A stretch of 64,000 nucleotides of DNA from Helicobacter sp. MIT 21-1697 (GCF_026241255.1 NZ_JAPHNC010000002.1:124001-188000); one strand, 5' to 3'; numbered from the stretch's first letter, positions 54,063 through 64,000 are shown. A program made the numbers and translations. The notes: generated by a model not told the origin, from the sequence alone.

Positions 54063-55337
54063 ATGAGTGTTGCATATCTAATGATTACTTTATTTGGCTT
54101 ATTGCTTTTAGGTGTTCCTGTTTCTATTGCTTTGGGTATAAGTGCAATTAGCACACTTTATTTTTTTACTTCATATAATATTATTGGTTCAGCTGAAATT
54201 ATGTTTAATGGCTTAAAGCCTGCTCTTATGGCGATTCCTATGTTTATCCTTGCAGGTTCTCTTATGAGCAAGGGGAGTTCAGCCAAACGCATTATTAATT
54301 TCGCAACCTCCCTTGTAGGGCATTTACCGGGTGGATTACCCATAAGTGCAATTCTAGCTTGTATCATTTTCGCTGCAGTAAGTGGTAGTTCTCCTGCCAC
54401 TGTTGTTGCTGTTGGTTCAGTAATGTTTTTAGCCATTAAAAGTGCTGGTTACCCCAAAAGTTATGCAGTAGGTGCTATTACATCAGCTGGAAGTCTAGGG
54501 ATACTTATTCCTCCTTCGGTTGTAATGATTGTTTATGGTGTAACTGCTGAAGTTTCTATTGAAAAACTCTTTATGGCAGGAGTGATTCCGGGCTTAATGA
54601 TTGGTATTATGATGATGCTTTATGCGTATGTGGGGGCAAAACGGCTGGGCTTTAAAGCTACAAAGCCTGAAAGTTTCAAAGTGCGCTTTCAAAAATTTCG
54701 TGAAGCATTTTGGGCGTTACTCATTATCTTTGTTATTATTGGTGGGATTTATGGGGGTATATTTACTGCCACAGAAGCGGCTGGCATTAGTGCAGTATAT
54801 GCATTTATTATCTCTGTGTTTGTTTATAAAGATATTAAGCTCAAAGACCTCCATTCAGTATTTTTAGACGCGGCTATCACCACAGCTATGATATTTTTTA
54901 TTATAGGTTTTGCAGTCGTGTTTGCACATTTTTTAACCAATGAAAGAATCCCCCACCTCATAGCAGAATTTCTTGTCGCGCAGCAAATGAGCTGGTGGGT
55001 ATTTCTTATCCTTGTAAATATTATGCTCTTTATTATGGGGCAATTTATGGAACCTAGCTCTGTTATTATGATAATGACACCACTGCTTTTACCCATTGCA
55101 TTAGCTCTTGGTATAGATCCTATACATTTTGGTGTCGTGATGGTTGTAAATATGGAACTCGGTATGCTTACACCACCTGTGGGATTGAATCTTTTTGTAG
55201 CAAGTTCGCTCACAGGACTTAGTCTTAAAGATGTAACGGCTTCAGTGCTTCCTTGGCTTGGAATAATGTTATTGGGTTTATTGTTGATAACTTATATTCC
55301 TGATATTTCACTTTGGTTACCAAATAAACTCAATTAA
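54063..55337 (+). CDS. TRAP transporter large permease
   Basis: A 424-residue DctM-type permease with 12 membrane segments. Signatures are GVPVSIALGISAISTLYFF, FILAGSLMSKGSSAKRIINFATSLVGHLPGGLPISAILACIIFAAVSGSSPATVVAVG and GSLGILIPPSVVMIVYGV. It uses the sodium gradient to drive solute import together with the binding lipoprotein and small permease. The pit gene starts 12 bp after it, so it may be in the same transcript. Confidence 0.94.
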   Translation: MSVAYLMITLFGLLLLGVPVSIALGISAISTLYFFTSYNIIGSAEIMFNGLKPALMAIPMFILAGSLMSKGSSAKRIINFATSLVGHLPGGLPISAILACIIFAAVSGSSPATVVAVGSVMFLAIKSAGYPKSYAVGAITSAGSLGILIPPSVVMIVYGVTAEVSIEKLFMAGVIPGLMIGIMMMLYAYVGAKRLGFKATKPESFKVRFQKFREAFWALLIIFVIIGGIYGGIFTATEAAGISAVYAFIISVFVYKDIKLKDLHSVFLDAAITTAMIFFIIGFAVVFAHFLTNERIPHLIAEFLVAQQMSWWVFLILVNIMLFIMGQFMEPSSVIMIMTPLLLPIALALGIDPIHFGVVMVVNMELGMLTPPVGLNLFVASSLTGLSLKDVTASVLPWLGIMLLGLLLITYIPDISLWLPNKLN

Positions 55338-55349
55338 AAAGGAGGATTT

Positions 55350-56939
55350 ATGGAGTTTAAAAATATCAAACAAATTGAAAAGGCGCAGAGTTTTAGCCAA
55401 AAAGATGGCATAAAGCTTTTTATTGTGCTTATCTTTTTCTTAGTGATTTCACTGCTAGCGATTTTCATTCATACAGGTCATAACACGCTTTTGCTTGTTT
55501 TTGCGACTATCATTGGTGGTTATATGGCAATGAGTATTGGGGCAAATGATGTGGCAAACAATGTTGGTCCTGCTGTTGGTTCTCACGCGATTACCCTTGT
55601 AGGAGCAATTATAATTGCTGCAATTTGTGAAGCTATGGGGGCAGTTATAGCTGGTGGAGAGGTTGTAGAAACAATTAAATCTGGTATTATAGATTCTCAA
55701 AACATTACTGACCCAAGTGTATTTATTGCTCTTATGCTTGCAGCTCTCGCTTCAGGTGCAGTGTGGTTACATCTTGCCACGGCTATTGGAGCTCCTGTTT
55801 CAACGACACACTCACTTGTAGGCGGAATATTAGGTGCTGGAATTGTTGCAGTAGGCTTTGATATTGTAAATTGGGGAGAATGCTTACGCATTGTATCAAG
55901 TTGGATTATCTCACCTGTGCTTGGTGGCTTAATCGCAGTCATTTTTCTTATCATCATTAAAAAAAGCATTACCTATAAAGAAGATAAGCGTGAGGCAGCC
56001 AAAAAAGTAGTGCCTATTCTTGTTTTTGTAATGACTTGGGCTTTTAGTCTTTATCTCATACTCAAAGGATTAAGAAAAATATTGCCATCGCTTAATTTAG
56101 GCATATCCGTGTGTATTAGCCTTATTATTGCTGTTGGCGTTTATTTTATAGTGCGTCCTATCATAGCCAAGAAGGCAGATTCTCTTCTTAATACTAAAGA
56201 AGATATTAATTCACTCTTTACTATTCCACTTGTTTTTTCAGCAGCACTTTTGAGCTTTGCCCACGGAGCAAATGATGTGGCAAATGCCATTGGACCACTC
56301 GCAGCGATTAGTGAAGCACTTGAAAATCTTAGCCAATCTCTCCCCACAGGTAAAGCAAATGTGCCACTATGGATTATGCTTGTAGGGGGCTTGGGTATTT
56401 CTTTGGGACTTGCACTCTATGGACCGCGTCTTATTCGCACGGTGGGGAGTGAAATCACTGAATTAGATAAAATGAGGGCATTTTGTATCGCTATGAGTGC
56501 AGCTCTAACCGTCCTTTTAGCCTCTCAACTAGGATTGCCTGTAAGCTCAACCCATATTGCTATTGGAGCGATATTTGGTGTGGGTTTCTTGCGTGAGTAT
56601 CTCAAAAAGCGCTATTATGAAATGCAACAAATTATCATAAAAGCTCATAAAGGTAAGGACGCACAAGAAGTGGAAGCATTTTTAGAACGTTTCAATAAAG
56701 CAAGCATCAAGAAAAAAGGTTTAATGTTGGAATCTATTAAGAATAATAGACAGCTTAAAGATATACCATATTTTGACAGGAAAGAACGCAAATCGCTTAA
56801 AAAAGCCTACAAACAAGAGCTTGTAAAACGTAGTGCAATCAATAAAATTGTTGCCTCGTGGCTTATCACAGTACCCGTATCTGCTGTGCTTGGTGGTGCT
56901 ACTTATTATGTAATCACAAGTCTTGGCTTTAGCATTTAG
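55350..56939 (+). CDS. PiT-family inorganic phosphate transporter
   Basis: A 529-residue phosphate transporter with the duplicated PiT repeats: GGYMAMSIGANDVANNVGPAVGSHAITLVGAIIIAAICEA and LLSFAHGANDVANAIGPLAAISEA. Other parts are GAPVSTTHSLVGGILGAGI and GLPVSSTHIAIGAIFGVGFLREYL. It takes up phosphate in symport with protons or sodium. H. pylori has a comparable gene near murE. AAGGAGG precedes the ATG. Confidence 0.93.
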   Translation: MEFKNIKQIEKAQSFSQKDGIKLFIVLIFFLVISLLAIFIHTGHNTLLLVFATIIGGYMAMSIGANDVANNVGPAVGSHAITLVGAIIIAAICEAMGAVIAGGEVVETIKSGIIDSQNITDPSVFIALMLAALASGAVWLHLATAIGAPVSTTHSLVGGILGAGIVAVGFDIVNWGECLRIVSSWIISPVLGGLIAVIFLIIIKKSITYKEDKREAAKKVVPILVFVMTWAFSLYLILKGLRKILPSLNLGISVCISLIIAVGVYFIVRPIIAKKADSLLNTKEDINSLFTIPLVFSAALLSFAHGANDVANAIGPLAAISEALENLSQSLPTGKANVPLWIMLVGGLGISLGLALYGPRLIRTVGSEITELDKMRAFCIAMSAALTVLLASQLGLPVSSTHIAIGAIFGVGFLREYLKKRYYEMQQIIIKAHKGKDAQEVEAFLERFNKASIKKKGLMLESIKNNRQLKDIPYFDRKERKSLKKAYKQELVKRSAINKIVASWLITVPVSAVLGGATYYVITSLGFSI

Positions 56940-56995
56940 TTTTTTAAAAGATTTGATTGATTACAATTAAAACTTTATTTTGAGAAGGAGACTTT

Positions 56996-58318
56996 TTGGA
57001 CCCATATTCGTCCATTTTGATGCTTATTTTGGCATTGCTTTTAGTGTTTCTCAATGCTTTTTTTGTGCTTTCAGAATTTGCTATTGTTAAGATACGAAAA
57101 TCAAAGCTAGAGGAGCTTGTGAAAAATGATGTCAAAAATGCTTCTTTGGCTTTGAAAATTACTCATTCGCTTGATACATATTTGAGCGCAACACAGCTTG
57201 GTATCACCCTAGCCTCTCTTGCATTAGGTTGGATTAGTGAAAATGCTTTTGTTAAGCTTATGAGTATCCCATTTGAATACTTCTTAGAATCTTCACCCTT
57301 TTTAGTGCATTCTATTGCATCAGTGATTGCTTTTGTTTTTGTAACACTTCTTCACGTTGTGCTTGGAGAGCTCGTGCCAAAGTCAGTTGCTATTGCCAAA
57401 ACAGAATCTATTGTGCTTTTGATTGCCAAGCCGCTTTATACATTTCGGATTATCTTTTCTCCACTGATTAAGCTTTTTGATTTGCTTGCAGCATTTTTTC
57501 TTAAATTCATTAACATCTCACCTGCGCGGGAAAATGAAGTCGCGCATTCTGATGAGGAACTTAAAATCATTATAGGCGAAAGTCTTAAAGAGGGTTATAT
57601 AGATTCCATAGAGGGTGAAATCATCAAAAATGCAGTTGATTTCTCTGATACCCTTGCTCGGGAGATTATGACACCTAGAAAAGATATGATATGTTTAAAT
57701 GCGCAAGATGGATATGAAAAAAATATTGATATTATTTTGCAAACAAATCACACGCGTTATCCTTACTATCAAGATTCTAAAGACAATATCCTAGGTATGA
57801 TACATATCCGCGATTTATTTGAAAACGCGATAAAAGGCAAGGAACGCAATCTCTCTAAGCTTGTCCGCAATATGATTATCGTGCCAGAAAGTGCGCATAT
57901 CTCTGAAATTTTAAATACAATGAATCGTCAGCAAGTCCATACCGCACTTGTTGTTGATGAATATGGTGGCACTTCTGGGCTTTTAACAATGGAAGATATT
58001 ATTGAGGAAATTATGGGGGATATTTCTGATGAGCACGATTTGAAAATTGAAGATATGAGGCAAATTGACGCGCAAACTTATGAATTTGATGGCAAACTTG
58101 AAATAAGCGATATTGAAGAAATGCTCGGCATTACTTTTAAAAATACAAATGACCATATCACTATCGGGGGTTATGTATTTGGGCTTTTTGGGCGATTGCC
58201 TATGATGAAAGATAAAATTACCGATGAACATTGTATTTTTGAAGTGCTTGAAATGGAAGGTGCGAGGATTAAAAAATTAAAAGTTACCTACACACCAAAG
58301 ATGACATCATCGCTTTGA
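56996..58318 (+). CDS. HlyC/CorC-family protein with CNNM and CBS domains
   Basis: TTG 56996 follows GAAGGAGACT at a good distance, and no ATG gives a better start. The 440-residue product has a CNNM (DUF21) membrane domain ([68 protein letters not shown]), a CBS pair ([69 protein letters not shown]) and a C-terminal CorC_HlyC domain. It belongs to proteins implicated in Mg/Co efflux. Its end overlaps hemE (opposite strand) by 12 bp. Confidence 0.92.
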   Translation: MDPYSSILMLILALLLVFLNAFFVLSEFAIVKIRKSKLEELVKNDVKNASLALKITHSLDTYLSATQLGITLASLALGWISENAFVKLMSIPFEYFLESSPFLVHSIASVIAFVFVTLLHVVLGELVPKSVAIAKTESIVLLIAKPLYTFRIIFSPLIKLFDLLAAFFLKFINISPARENEVAHSDEELKIIIGESLKEGYIDSIEGEIIKNAVDFSDTLAREIMTPRKDMICLNAQDGYEKNIDIILQTNHTRYPYYQDSKDNILGMIHIRDLFENAIKGKERNLSKLVRNMIIVPESAHISEILNTMNRQQVHTALVVDEYGGTSGLLTMEDIIEEIMGDISDEHDLKIEDMRQIDAQTYEFDGKLEISDIEEMLGITFKNTNDHITIGGYVFGLFGRLPMMKDKITDEHCIFEVLEMEGARIKKLKVTYTPKMTSSL

Positions 58319-59329
58319 TTTTTCTCTCACCATTTGCACAAGGGCAATAGCATTCTCGCGCGGTAAATCTGGAAGCATTCCGTGTCCTAAATTAAAAATA
58401 TGCCCCTCTTTTTTCCCCATAATTTTAAGAATCTCGTCAATGCCACGTTCCATAGATTCTCTATCATAGAGCCTTGAAGGCTCAAGATTACCTTGCAAAA
58501 CATATTTTTTGCCAAGATGTGATTTTGCTAATGCCATAGGCGTGCTCCAATCCACACCAAAAACATCAAAATACCCATCTATTCTATCCAAATATCCAGC
58601 AATTCCTTTAGGAAAAAGCATAACAGGAATATGTGGGTATTTATCTTTGATATATTGAGCAATATCTTTCATATACTGCCAACTAAATTCCAAATACGCC
58701 TCACATTCAAGCGCACTTGCCCAGCTATCAAAAATCTGCACTGCATTTGCACCTGCGCGGATTTGCTCCTCAAGATAGAGCTTTAATTCTTCACTTAAAG
58801 ATTCAAGCAAAGCTTTAAGAATCTGTGGCTGTCTATACAGCATTGCTTTGCTTTTAGCATAGCTCTTGCTTCCTTGCCCCTCAATCATATAAGTTGCCAA
58901 AGTCCAAGGCGAACCACAAAATCCAATCAAAGCTTTGTCTTTTGGCAGTTTGGTGCGGATAGAGCTTAGCGTGTCATAGACATAAGTAAGGCGTTTATGC
59001 GCACCCTTTTGTAGAGTTGCAATATCATTCATATTACTGATTGTGCGATTAAATTTAGGACCTTCACCTGCGAGAAATTCAAGGGGCAATCCCATTTCCA
59101 AAGGCACAACTAAAATGTCGCTAAATAAAATAGCTGCATCAACATCAAGAATCTCCACAGGCTGCAATGTTACTTCAGTGGCAAGCTCTACATTCTTACA
59201 CAAATGTAAAAAACTTCCAGCCTTAGCTCTGCTCTCTTTATATTCACTCAAATATCGCCCAGCTTGGCGCATAATCCATATAGGTGTATAAGGCGTGGGT
59301 TTCCTCAAACACGCATCAATAAAAATCAT
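58307..59329 (-). CDS. hemE: Uroporphyrinogen decarboxylase
   Basis: A 340-residue enzyme that removes four acetate carboxyl groups from uroporphyrinogen III to give coproporphyrinogen III, in haem synthesis. Marks are [21 protein letters not shown] near the N-terminus, [49 protein letters not shown] and [17 protein letters not shown] at the end. It is on the minus strand 14 bp downstream of asd. The 3' end overlaps the convergent CorC-like gene. Confidence 0.97.
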   Translation of the reverse strand: MIFIDACLRKPTPYTPIWIMRQAGRYLSEYKESRAKAGSFLHLCKNVELATEVTLQPVEILDVDAAILFSDILVVPLEMGLPLEFLAGEGPKFNRTISNMNDIATLQKGAHKRLTYVYDTLSSIRTKLPKDKALIGFCGSPWTLATYMIEGQGSKSYAKSKAMLYRQPQILKALLESLSEELKLYLEEQIRAGANAVQIFDSWASALECEAYLEFSWQYMKDIAQYIKDKYPHIPVMLFPKGIAGYLDRIDGYFDVFGVDWSTPMALAKSHLGKKYVLQGNLEPSRLYDRESMERGIDEILKIMGKKEGHIFNLGHGMLPDLPRENAIALVQMVREKSKR

Positions 59330-59343
59330 TTGTGCCTCCCTCT

Positions 59344-60369
59344 TTACTTTTGCATTTCAATCCACTTTTGCGCAATTCTCACAGCATTTGTGGCTGCACC
59401 TACACGAATCTGGTCAGCCACACACCATAAATGAATAATATGTTTATCAAAATTATCCTCACGCACTCGCCCTACATAAGTTTGGTCAGTTTCAGTCGCT
59501 GTGATAGGCATAGGATAGAGTTTTTCTTGTGGATTATCACACAGCACAAGATAAGGAGATTCTAAGAGAATCTCACGCACTTGCTTTGCACTCACTTCAG
59601 ATGCAAAAGTAATGCTTATAGATTCACTATGGCTTCTTAATACAGGCACGCGCACACAAGTCGCACTCACAGGAAAATCTGTGTGCATAATTTTATGGGT
59701 TTCATTAATCATTTTCATCTCTTCTTTTGTGTAATCATTAGGCATAAATACATCAATATGTGGAATCACATTTAAAGCAAGGCGATGAGGGAATACCTGT
59801 GTTTGCGCCTCATCAAGCTTAAAGGCAAAAAACGCTTGCATTTGCATAACAAGCTCCTCCATACCGCGTTTTCCTGCGCCACTTGCGGCTTGATAGGTGC
59901 TCACATCTACGCGTTTGATACCAAAAGCTTTATGCAAAGGTGCTAGCACCTGCACCATTTGAATCGTAGAGCAATTAGGATTGGCAATAATGCCCTTTTT
60001 ATCCCAAAATGCTATATCTTGTGGATTTACATCAGGCACGACTAAAGGCACATCTTTATCCATACGAAAATAGCTTGTGTTATCAATCACCACTGCCCCG
60101 GCTTTAGCAGCACTTAGTGCAAATCGCTCGCTCACTGCCCCACCCGCAGAAAAAAACGCAATTTCTATGCCTTCTTTTGCAAAAATTTCATCGGTAGTTT
60201 CTAAAATCTTATAAGTTTGAGAATCAAATTCTATCTCCTTACCTACACTGCGCTCACTTGCTAATGGCACAACCCTTGATACAGGAAACTTATGCTCCTC
60301 TAGCACTCTAAAAATCTCTTCCCCCACAGCACCACTTGCGCCAACTACGCCCACAACATATTCTTTCAC
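59344..60369 (-). CDS. asd: Aspartate-semialdehyde dehydrogenase
   Basis: I start at GTG 60369 ([19 protein letters not shown]), seven bases after AAAGGA; TTG 60393 would add eight residues with no ribosome site. The 341-residue enzyme reduces aspartyl phosphate to the semialdehyde for lysine, diaminopimelate and threonine synthesis. Marks are [21 protein letters not shown] (NADP site), the active cysteine in [13 protein letters not shown], and [15 protein letters not shown]. It feeds the murein precursor used by MurE in this same window. Confidence 0.95.
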   Translation of the reverse strand: MKEYVVGVVGASGAVGEEIFRVLEEHKFPVSRVVPLASERSVGKEIEFDSQTYKILETTDEIFAKEGIEIAFFSAGGAVSERFALSAAKAGAVVIDNTSYFRMDKDVPLVVPDVNPQDIAFWDKKGIIANPNCSTIQMVQVLAPLHKAFGIKRVDVSTYQAASGAGKRGMEELVMQMQAFFAFKLDEAQTQVFPHRLALNVIPHIDVFMPNDYTKEEMKMINETHKIMHTDFPVSATCVRVPVLRSHSESISITFASEVSAKQVREILLESPYLVLCDNPQEKLYPMPITATETDQTYVGRVREDNFDKHIIHLWCVADQIRVGAATNAVRIAQKWIEMQK

Positions 60370-60445
60370 ATTCAATCCTTTAAGCCTCTTCAATCTTTAA
60401 GACACGATAAAATGCGTAGTATAGCAAGATTTTTTCAATTAATGA

Positions 60446-61326
60446 TTAATTATGCGCAATCACAAGCAATGAGCCTCCAAAGCAATTTGGTAAAAAAGAT
60501 ATACATTTATTTTCCAAGCGACACATACTAAGCAGTGCGCGATTGAGAATCTTAGGCGGTGGGACATCACGCAATTCTTGGGATTCTAATTGTTTTGCCT
60601 TTGAAGCAGGATTGAGCAAAGCGCGTGCGAACAAAAGTGGCGTGAGTGCAATAAAAAAATATTGTGCAGATTCTATATGGAATCCACACTCACACATAAG
60701 ATTTGTAAGCGTGGCTTTGGTATAGCGGCGTTTATGATGCACGCTCACATCGTGAGCATTCCATAGCCACTGGTGCGCAGGGACACTCAAACAAACCAAG
60801 CTGGCAGGATTATTTTTAAGCATACGCTTCATATTCAAAAGTGCGCTTTTATCATCATCAATATGCTCAAGCACATCAAAAGCAAAAATACAATCAAACT
60901 CATCTTCAAAAGGCACATCAAGCAAATCCATACAATAAAGCTGTGTAATGCCATAGCTTTTGGCATATTCTAAGCCTTGAGGGTGTATTTCGCCCACAGC
61001 CATATTTTTATAACCACAATGAAGAAAATGCCGCGTAATGCTTCCTGTCCCAGCACCCACATCAAGAATCTTCGCCTCCAATCCAAAAGAGCGCATAAGA
61101 GCTTTGGAAACTTCTTGGAAAATAAACTCGCGGCGTGCAATATGCCAAAAATGCTTATTTTCAGCCAAATACAACATATCCATACCTTCTTTGGGAAAGG
61201 AAGATTCTCCTTGTGAAAAATGACATTGGGTGTGAGATAAGGGGTGAGAAGAATTGCTTTCTAAGTCAGTGGGGGGGGGGCAAAATATACAATTTGATTC
61301 AAAATATGAGAGGGTTTTATCTGCAT
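60446..61326 (-). CDS. SAM-dependent methyltransferase, phase-variable, OFF at C10
   Basis: ATG 61326 follows AAGGAG with a six-base gap and reads MQIKPSHILNQIVYF to a run of ten C (minus strand), then LT and a stop. With eleven C the same start continues in frame: APPPPTDLESNSSHPLS, then QGESSFPKEGMDM, and joins the long frame that otherwise begins at ATG 61183. Restored length is about 293 residues. The body is a class I methyltransferase: ILDVGAGTGSITRHFLHCGYKNMAVGEIHPQ and CIFAFDVLEHIDDDKSALLNMKRML, followed by a C-terminal extension. An internal start at 61183 could make a short form, but no strong ribosome site precedes it. Methyltransferases with such tracts decorate surface polysaccharide or lipid. 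Confidence 0.85.
61271..61280 (-). repeat. Homopolymer tract (G10 on +, C10 on -)
   Basis: Ten G on the plus strand, C in the sense strand of the methyltransferase reading from 61326. The flank in the sense strand is TATTTTG before and ACTGAC after. Adding one C would turn the gene ON. Confidence 0.92.
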
Positions 61327-61485
61327 TGTGTCTCCTTATTTAAAAAATAAAATCATTATACAGAAAAATCAAAAATGATTTTAAGAAAGTTTAAATCAAG
61401 CTTGAGATAGAATCCGCTCTTTTTAGCTGCATATCTTGCATTAGCAATAGCTTTTAGATTCTATGTATAAGTTTCTATAATTGAA

Positions 61486-61561
61486 GGTCGCGTAGCTCAG
61501 TTGGTAGAGCACTACCTTGACATGGTAGTGGTCGCTGGTTCAAGTCCAGTCGTGGCCACCA
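61486..61561 (+). tRNA. tRNA-Val (anticodon GAC)
   Basis: A 76-base cloverleaf with encoded CCA. Acceptor GGTCGCG pairs with CGTGGCC (G-U pairs allowed), D arm GCTC-AGTTGGTA-GAGC, anticodon arm ACTACC-TTGACAT-GGTAGT with GAC in the loop, and T arm around GGTTCAAGTCC. TATAAT at 61476-61481 just before it could be a -10 box, but is very close to the mature 5' end. Confidence 0.95.
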
Positions 61562-61626
61562 TTTTGCAATCATTTCGCTCCAATATCGTTTCTTTATTTT
61601 ACTTTATTTTTAGGATTCTCTTACTT

Positions 61627-62115
61627 TTACAATTTTTTCTCGCGTAGCATTTGAAGTATCATCAATGCCACACTTATATCAATAAGCACATCGGCAAGAT
61701 TAAAAATCGCAAAATCAAACCAATAATGCCAATACACATAATCTACAACTCCCCCATACATAAACCTATCAATGATATTTGATAAGCCAGCACCAATGAG
61801 TATCCCAAGTGGCACATAATGTTTGACAAAAAAATCACTCCATAGCGCACCAAGCAACAAAAGAAACAAAAAGAGAATCTGAATATATTTTAAATACTCT
61901 TCTAAAAAGCTAAACATTGAAAATGCCACGCCTTTGTTATACACAAGAGCCCTACCGCCAATAGTGATTGCCTCATTCTCCCACACAAAACCCTCAAGCA
62001 TAATAAGCTTTACCCATTGGTCAAGCAAAATGCTTAGAGCAAAAAGTGCGATAAAAATGCACATTTGCCTTGTCGTAATCTGCCTTAAATGCGTGAATGA
62101 AAAAATATTACGCAT
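61627..62115 (-). CDS. lspA: Lipoprotein signal peptidase
   Basis: ATG 62115 overlaps the last codons of glmM and gives 162 residues; the longer frame from 62139 adds eight inside glmM. The protein has four membrane helices and LspA signatures: [16 protein letters not shown]-type, [40 protein letters not shown] with the two catalytic aspartates (NIIDR and NLADV). It cleaves prolipoproteins, many of which occur in this window. The glmM-lspA order matches H. pylori. Confidence 0.95.
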   Translation of the reverse strand: MRNIFSFTHLRQITTRQMCIFIALFALSILLDQWVKLIMLEGFVWENEAITIGGRALVYNKGVAFSMFSFLEEYLKYIQILFLFLLLLGALWSDFFVKHYVPLGILIGAGLSNIIDRFMYGGVVDYVYWHYWFDFAIFNLADVLIDISVALMILQMLREKKL

Positions 62116-63481
62116 TAAGCTGCTTTTGACAAAAATCAATGAGCATTTTCACCTGCTCACTCACAAGCTTAGAATCTTTGCCTTCTACCAAGATTCTAAG
62201 CTTATTTTCTGTGCCAGAGTAGCGCACAAGATGGCGATTCCCACTTTGGGTAATAGAATCTAACCTCTCTTGCAAACCATTAATGCTTTCAAGGGGCTTT
62301 TTGTGAGCAACTTTAAGATTGTATAATTCACTTGGATAAAGTTCAAATGGATTGAGTATTTCCTTCGCACTTTTAGCGCTTTGGATTAAAAGTGCTAAAA
62401 CTTGCAATGCACTTACCAAGCCATCGCCTGTTTTAGCATAATCACTAAAAATAATATGCCCGCTACTCTCTCCTCCAAAATTAAGATTATGCTCACGCAT
62501 TGTATCCCATACATATTTATCTCCCACATTACAACGATGAAGCCCTATTTTATGAGATTTGAGAAATTCCTCAAGTGCGAGATTACTCATCAGGGTTGCC
62601 ACAATAGCGTTGTTTTCAAGTGCGCCGATTTGCTTTTGATAAAGCGCAAGTGCGCCAATGAGTTTATCACCATTGACAATATTTCCTTGATTATCCACCA
62701 CTACTAATCTATCTGCATCACCATCAAGCGCAAAACCTATATCAGCACGATAAGTCATCACTTCTTGAGCCAAACCTTCAGGGTGCATAGCCCCACATTG
62801 CTTGTTGATATTATAACCATTGGGTTCATCATTGATAGCAATTACATCAGCTCCTAACTCCCTTAAAACAATGGGTGCAACACGATATGCCGCACCATTG
62901 GCACAATCACACACAATGCGCAATCCACGCAAAGTCAGATTCTTAGGAAAGGAATTTTTAATATGCACAATATAACGTCCCACCACATCATCAATGCGTT
63001 TTGAACTCCCAATTTCTAACCCACTTTTGAGTGCGCTTTGGAGTGAAGCAGGATTGTGATAATAAGATTCTATACTCTCTTCTTCCTCTTGAGCAAGTTT
63101 ATAGCCAAAATGATTAAAAAATTTTATGCCATTATCATCATAAGGATTATGACTCGCGCTTATCATAATGCCCGCATCACAACGCATATCCTCTGTCAAA
63201 AAAGCAACTGCAGGAGTAGGCATAGGACCAATTTGTATTACATCATAACCCACAGAAGTGAGAGCTGAAACAAGAGCATTTTCTATCATATAGCCACTAC
63301 GGCGCGTATCTTTACCTACGAGAATCTTATTTGTTAATGAATGCTGACGAAAGTGTATCCCCGCGCTTGTTCCTAATGCTATCACACTTGAGGGAGTAAT
63401 CACCTCTCCTGCGCGTCCTCGCACACCATCAGTGCCAAATAGTTTTACCTTTATATCTTTTTCTTTTGTTTTCATCATCAA
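62108..63481 (-). CDS. glmM: Phosphoglucosamine mutase
   Basis: A 457-residue enzyme converting glucosamine-6-phosphate to glucosamine-1-phosphate for UDP-GlcNAc, hence for peptidoglycan and LPS. Marks: [14 protein letters not shown] at the N-terminus, [19 protein letters not shown] with the phosphoserine, [18 protein letters not shown] (Mg binding) and [10 protein letters not shown] (sugar binding), then [17 protein letters not shown] leading [12 protein letters not shown] precedes the usual start; AAGGGG lies upstream. It is coupled to lspA. Confidence 0.97.
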   Translation of the reverse strand: MMMKTKEKDIKVKLFGTDGVRGRAGEVITPSSVIALGTSAGIHFRQHSLTNKILVGKDTRRSGYMIENALVSALTSVGYDVIQIGPMPTPAVAFLTEDMRCDAGIMISASHNPYDDNGIKFFNHFGYKLAQEEEESIESYYHNPASLQSALKSGLEIGSSKRIDDVVGRYIVHIKNSFPKNLTLRGLRIVCDCANGAAYRVAPIVLRELGADVIAINDEPNGYNINKQCGAMHPEGLAQEVMTYRADIGFALDGDADRLVVVDNQGNIVNGDKLIGALALYQKQIGALENNAIVATLMSNLALEEFLKSHKIGLHRCNVGDKYVWDTMREHNLNFGGESSGHIIFSDYAKTGDGLVSALQVLALLIQSAKSAKEILNPFELYPSELYNLKVAHKKPLESINGLQERLDSITQSGNRHLVRYSGTENKLRILVEGKDSKLVSEQVKMLIDFCQKQLNA

Positions 63482-63564
63482 TCCCCTTACAGACTTTTAA
63501 ACTGCATTTAATTAAACTTTTGGCAGAATCTTGCCCTAATTTTTTAAAAAAAGGACTAATAAAA

Positions 63565-63837
63565 ATGGCAAATCATAAATCTGCTCAAAAACGCATTCGG
63601 CAAACCAAAACAAGAACTGAACGCAACCGATACTACAAGACGCGTATTAAAAATATTGTGCGAGACATTCGTGAGGCTGTCTCAAGTAAAGATGTAGCAA
63701 AAGCACAAGAAGCACTTAAAATTGCCAACAAAGAGCTCCATAAATATGTCAGTAAAGGGATTTTGAAAAAAAATACTGCTGCGCGCAAAGTATCGCGGCT
63801 TAATGCAAGTGTGAAAAAAATCGCTCAATCTGCTTAA
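63565..63837 (+). CDS. rpsT: 30S ribosomal protein S20
   Basis: ATG 63565 ([21 protein letters not shown]) follows AAAGGACT; the longer frame from 63466 overlaps the divergent glmM start and is not real. The 90-residue, lysine- and arginine-rich protein is S20, which binds 16S rRNA early in assembly. It ends KKIAQSA. prfA begins 23 bp later. The glmM-rpsT-prfA layout, with glmM divergent, matches H. pylori. Confidence 0.97.
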   Translation: MANHKSAQKRIRQTKTRTERNRYYKTRIKNIVRDIREAVSSKDVAKAQEALKIANKELHKYVSKGILKKNTAARKVSRLNASVKKIAQSA

Positions 63838-63860
63838 ATTATTTTCTTTAAGAGGCTGAA

Positions 63861-64000
63861 ATGCTTACTGACAAACTTAAACCCATTGTGGCGCGTTATG
63901 ATGAAATTTCAAGCCTCCTTAGTTCAGAATCTGTTCTTTCAAATATCAAACAGCTTACCCAGCTTAGTAAAGAGCAAAGCGATATAGAATCTATCGCACA
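63861..64000 (+). CDS. prfA: Peptide chain release factor 1, 3' truncated by window edge
   Basis: ATG 63861 begins MLTDKLKPIVARYDEISSLLSS and continues to the window end with no stop. The start matches the helical domain 1 of RF1, which recognises UAA and UAG. Only 46 codons are visible. AAGAGGCTGA lies upstream as the ribosome site. The position after rpsT agrees with H. pylori. Confidence 0.9.
   Translation, partial: MLTDKLKPIVARYDEISSLLSSESVLSNIKQLTQLSKEQSDIESIA

Noticed and set aside
61476-61481. TATAAT as promoter of tRNA-Val
   Set aside because: It ends four bases before the mature 5' end, leaving practically no room for a leader, so it is mentioned but not called.
1-64000. CRISPR arrays, insertion sequences, prophage or restriction-modification genes
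   Set aside because: I scanned for repeat-spacer patterns and transposase, integrase or methylase motifs; the only recombinase is the chromosomal XerH.

Overview
The window reads as a chromosomal segment of an enterohepatic Helicobacter, closest in feel to H. hepaticus. It is AT-rich. It carries lspA-glmM-rpsT-prfA, nfu-(hypothetical)-murE and an lpp20-type lipoprotein cluster as in H. pylori, a one-piece Helicobacter-type tmRNA whose tag reads ANNVNYAPAYAKVA, and a XerH recombinase next to a difH-like site. It also has three long G/C homopolymer tracts of the kind that drive phase variation in this group. No prophage, insertion sequence, CRISPR array or restriction system was seen. Species assignment is inference; genus-level placement is well supported.

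Layout. 1-9.3 kb: end of a PIN-PhoH ATPase gene, a putative outer-membrane protein, a SPOR+NlpC/P60 lipoprotein, a poly-C phase-variable FkbM-like methyltransferase (OFF as sequenced), ppsA, purL and a small exported protein. 9.3-14.2 kb: a frameshifted Sel1-repeat lipoprotein, thiE, bpt, an MltC-like transglycosylase and a radical SAM protein. 14.2-22.6 kb: sodB, nadC, thiL, rdgB, an OmpA lipoprotein, a 608-residue membrane protein, a queuosine-precursor transporter-like gene, psd and nadA. 22.6-24.8 kb: the most unusual region. A small exported peptide gene and two paralogous outer-membrane proteins lie behind duplicated leaders made of a shared 16-nt motif, an A14 tract and an inverted repeat whose stem covaries between copies. 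24.8-31.7 kb: tsaD, aguA, a DUF2972 gene behind a G10-containing leader ORF, a DJ-1 protein, difH/xerH, a PAP2 phosphatase and tmRNA. 31.7-36.3 kb: a zinc-ribbon protein and two TonB-dependent receptors that share a 589-bp apparently identical segment. 36.3-46.2 kb: ppa, accC, the NAD(P)HX repair fusion, thiG, cmoA and a MacAB-TolC-type efflux operon. 46.3-52.2 kb: four lipoprotein genes, then murE and nfu. 52.4-64 kb: a TRAP transporter, a Pit phosphate transporter, a CorC-like protein, hemE, asd, a second phase-variable methyltransferase (OFF), tRNA-Val, lspA, glmM, rpsT and the start of prfA.

Themes. Cofactor synthesis (thiamine, NAD, haem) and cell-envelope work (peptidoglycan, lipoproteins, outer-membrane receptors, efflux) dominate. 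The three G/C tracts all lie in or just before genes likely to modify surface molecules. Across coding and non-coding DNA the word AGAATCT/AGATTCT recurs about ten to twenty times more often than composition predicts in most stretches counted by hand. This is a DNA-level signal that no gene annotation explains.
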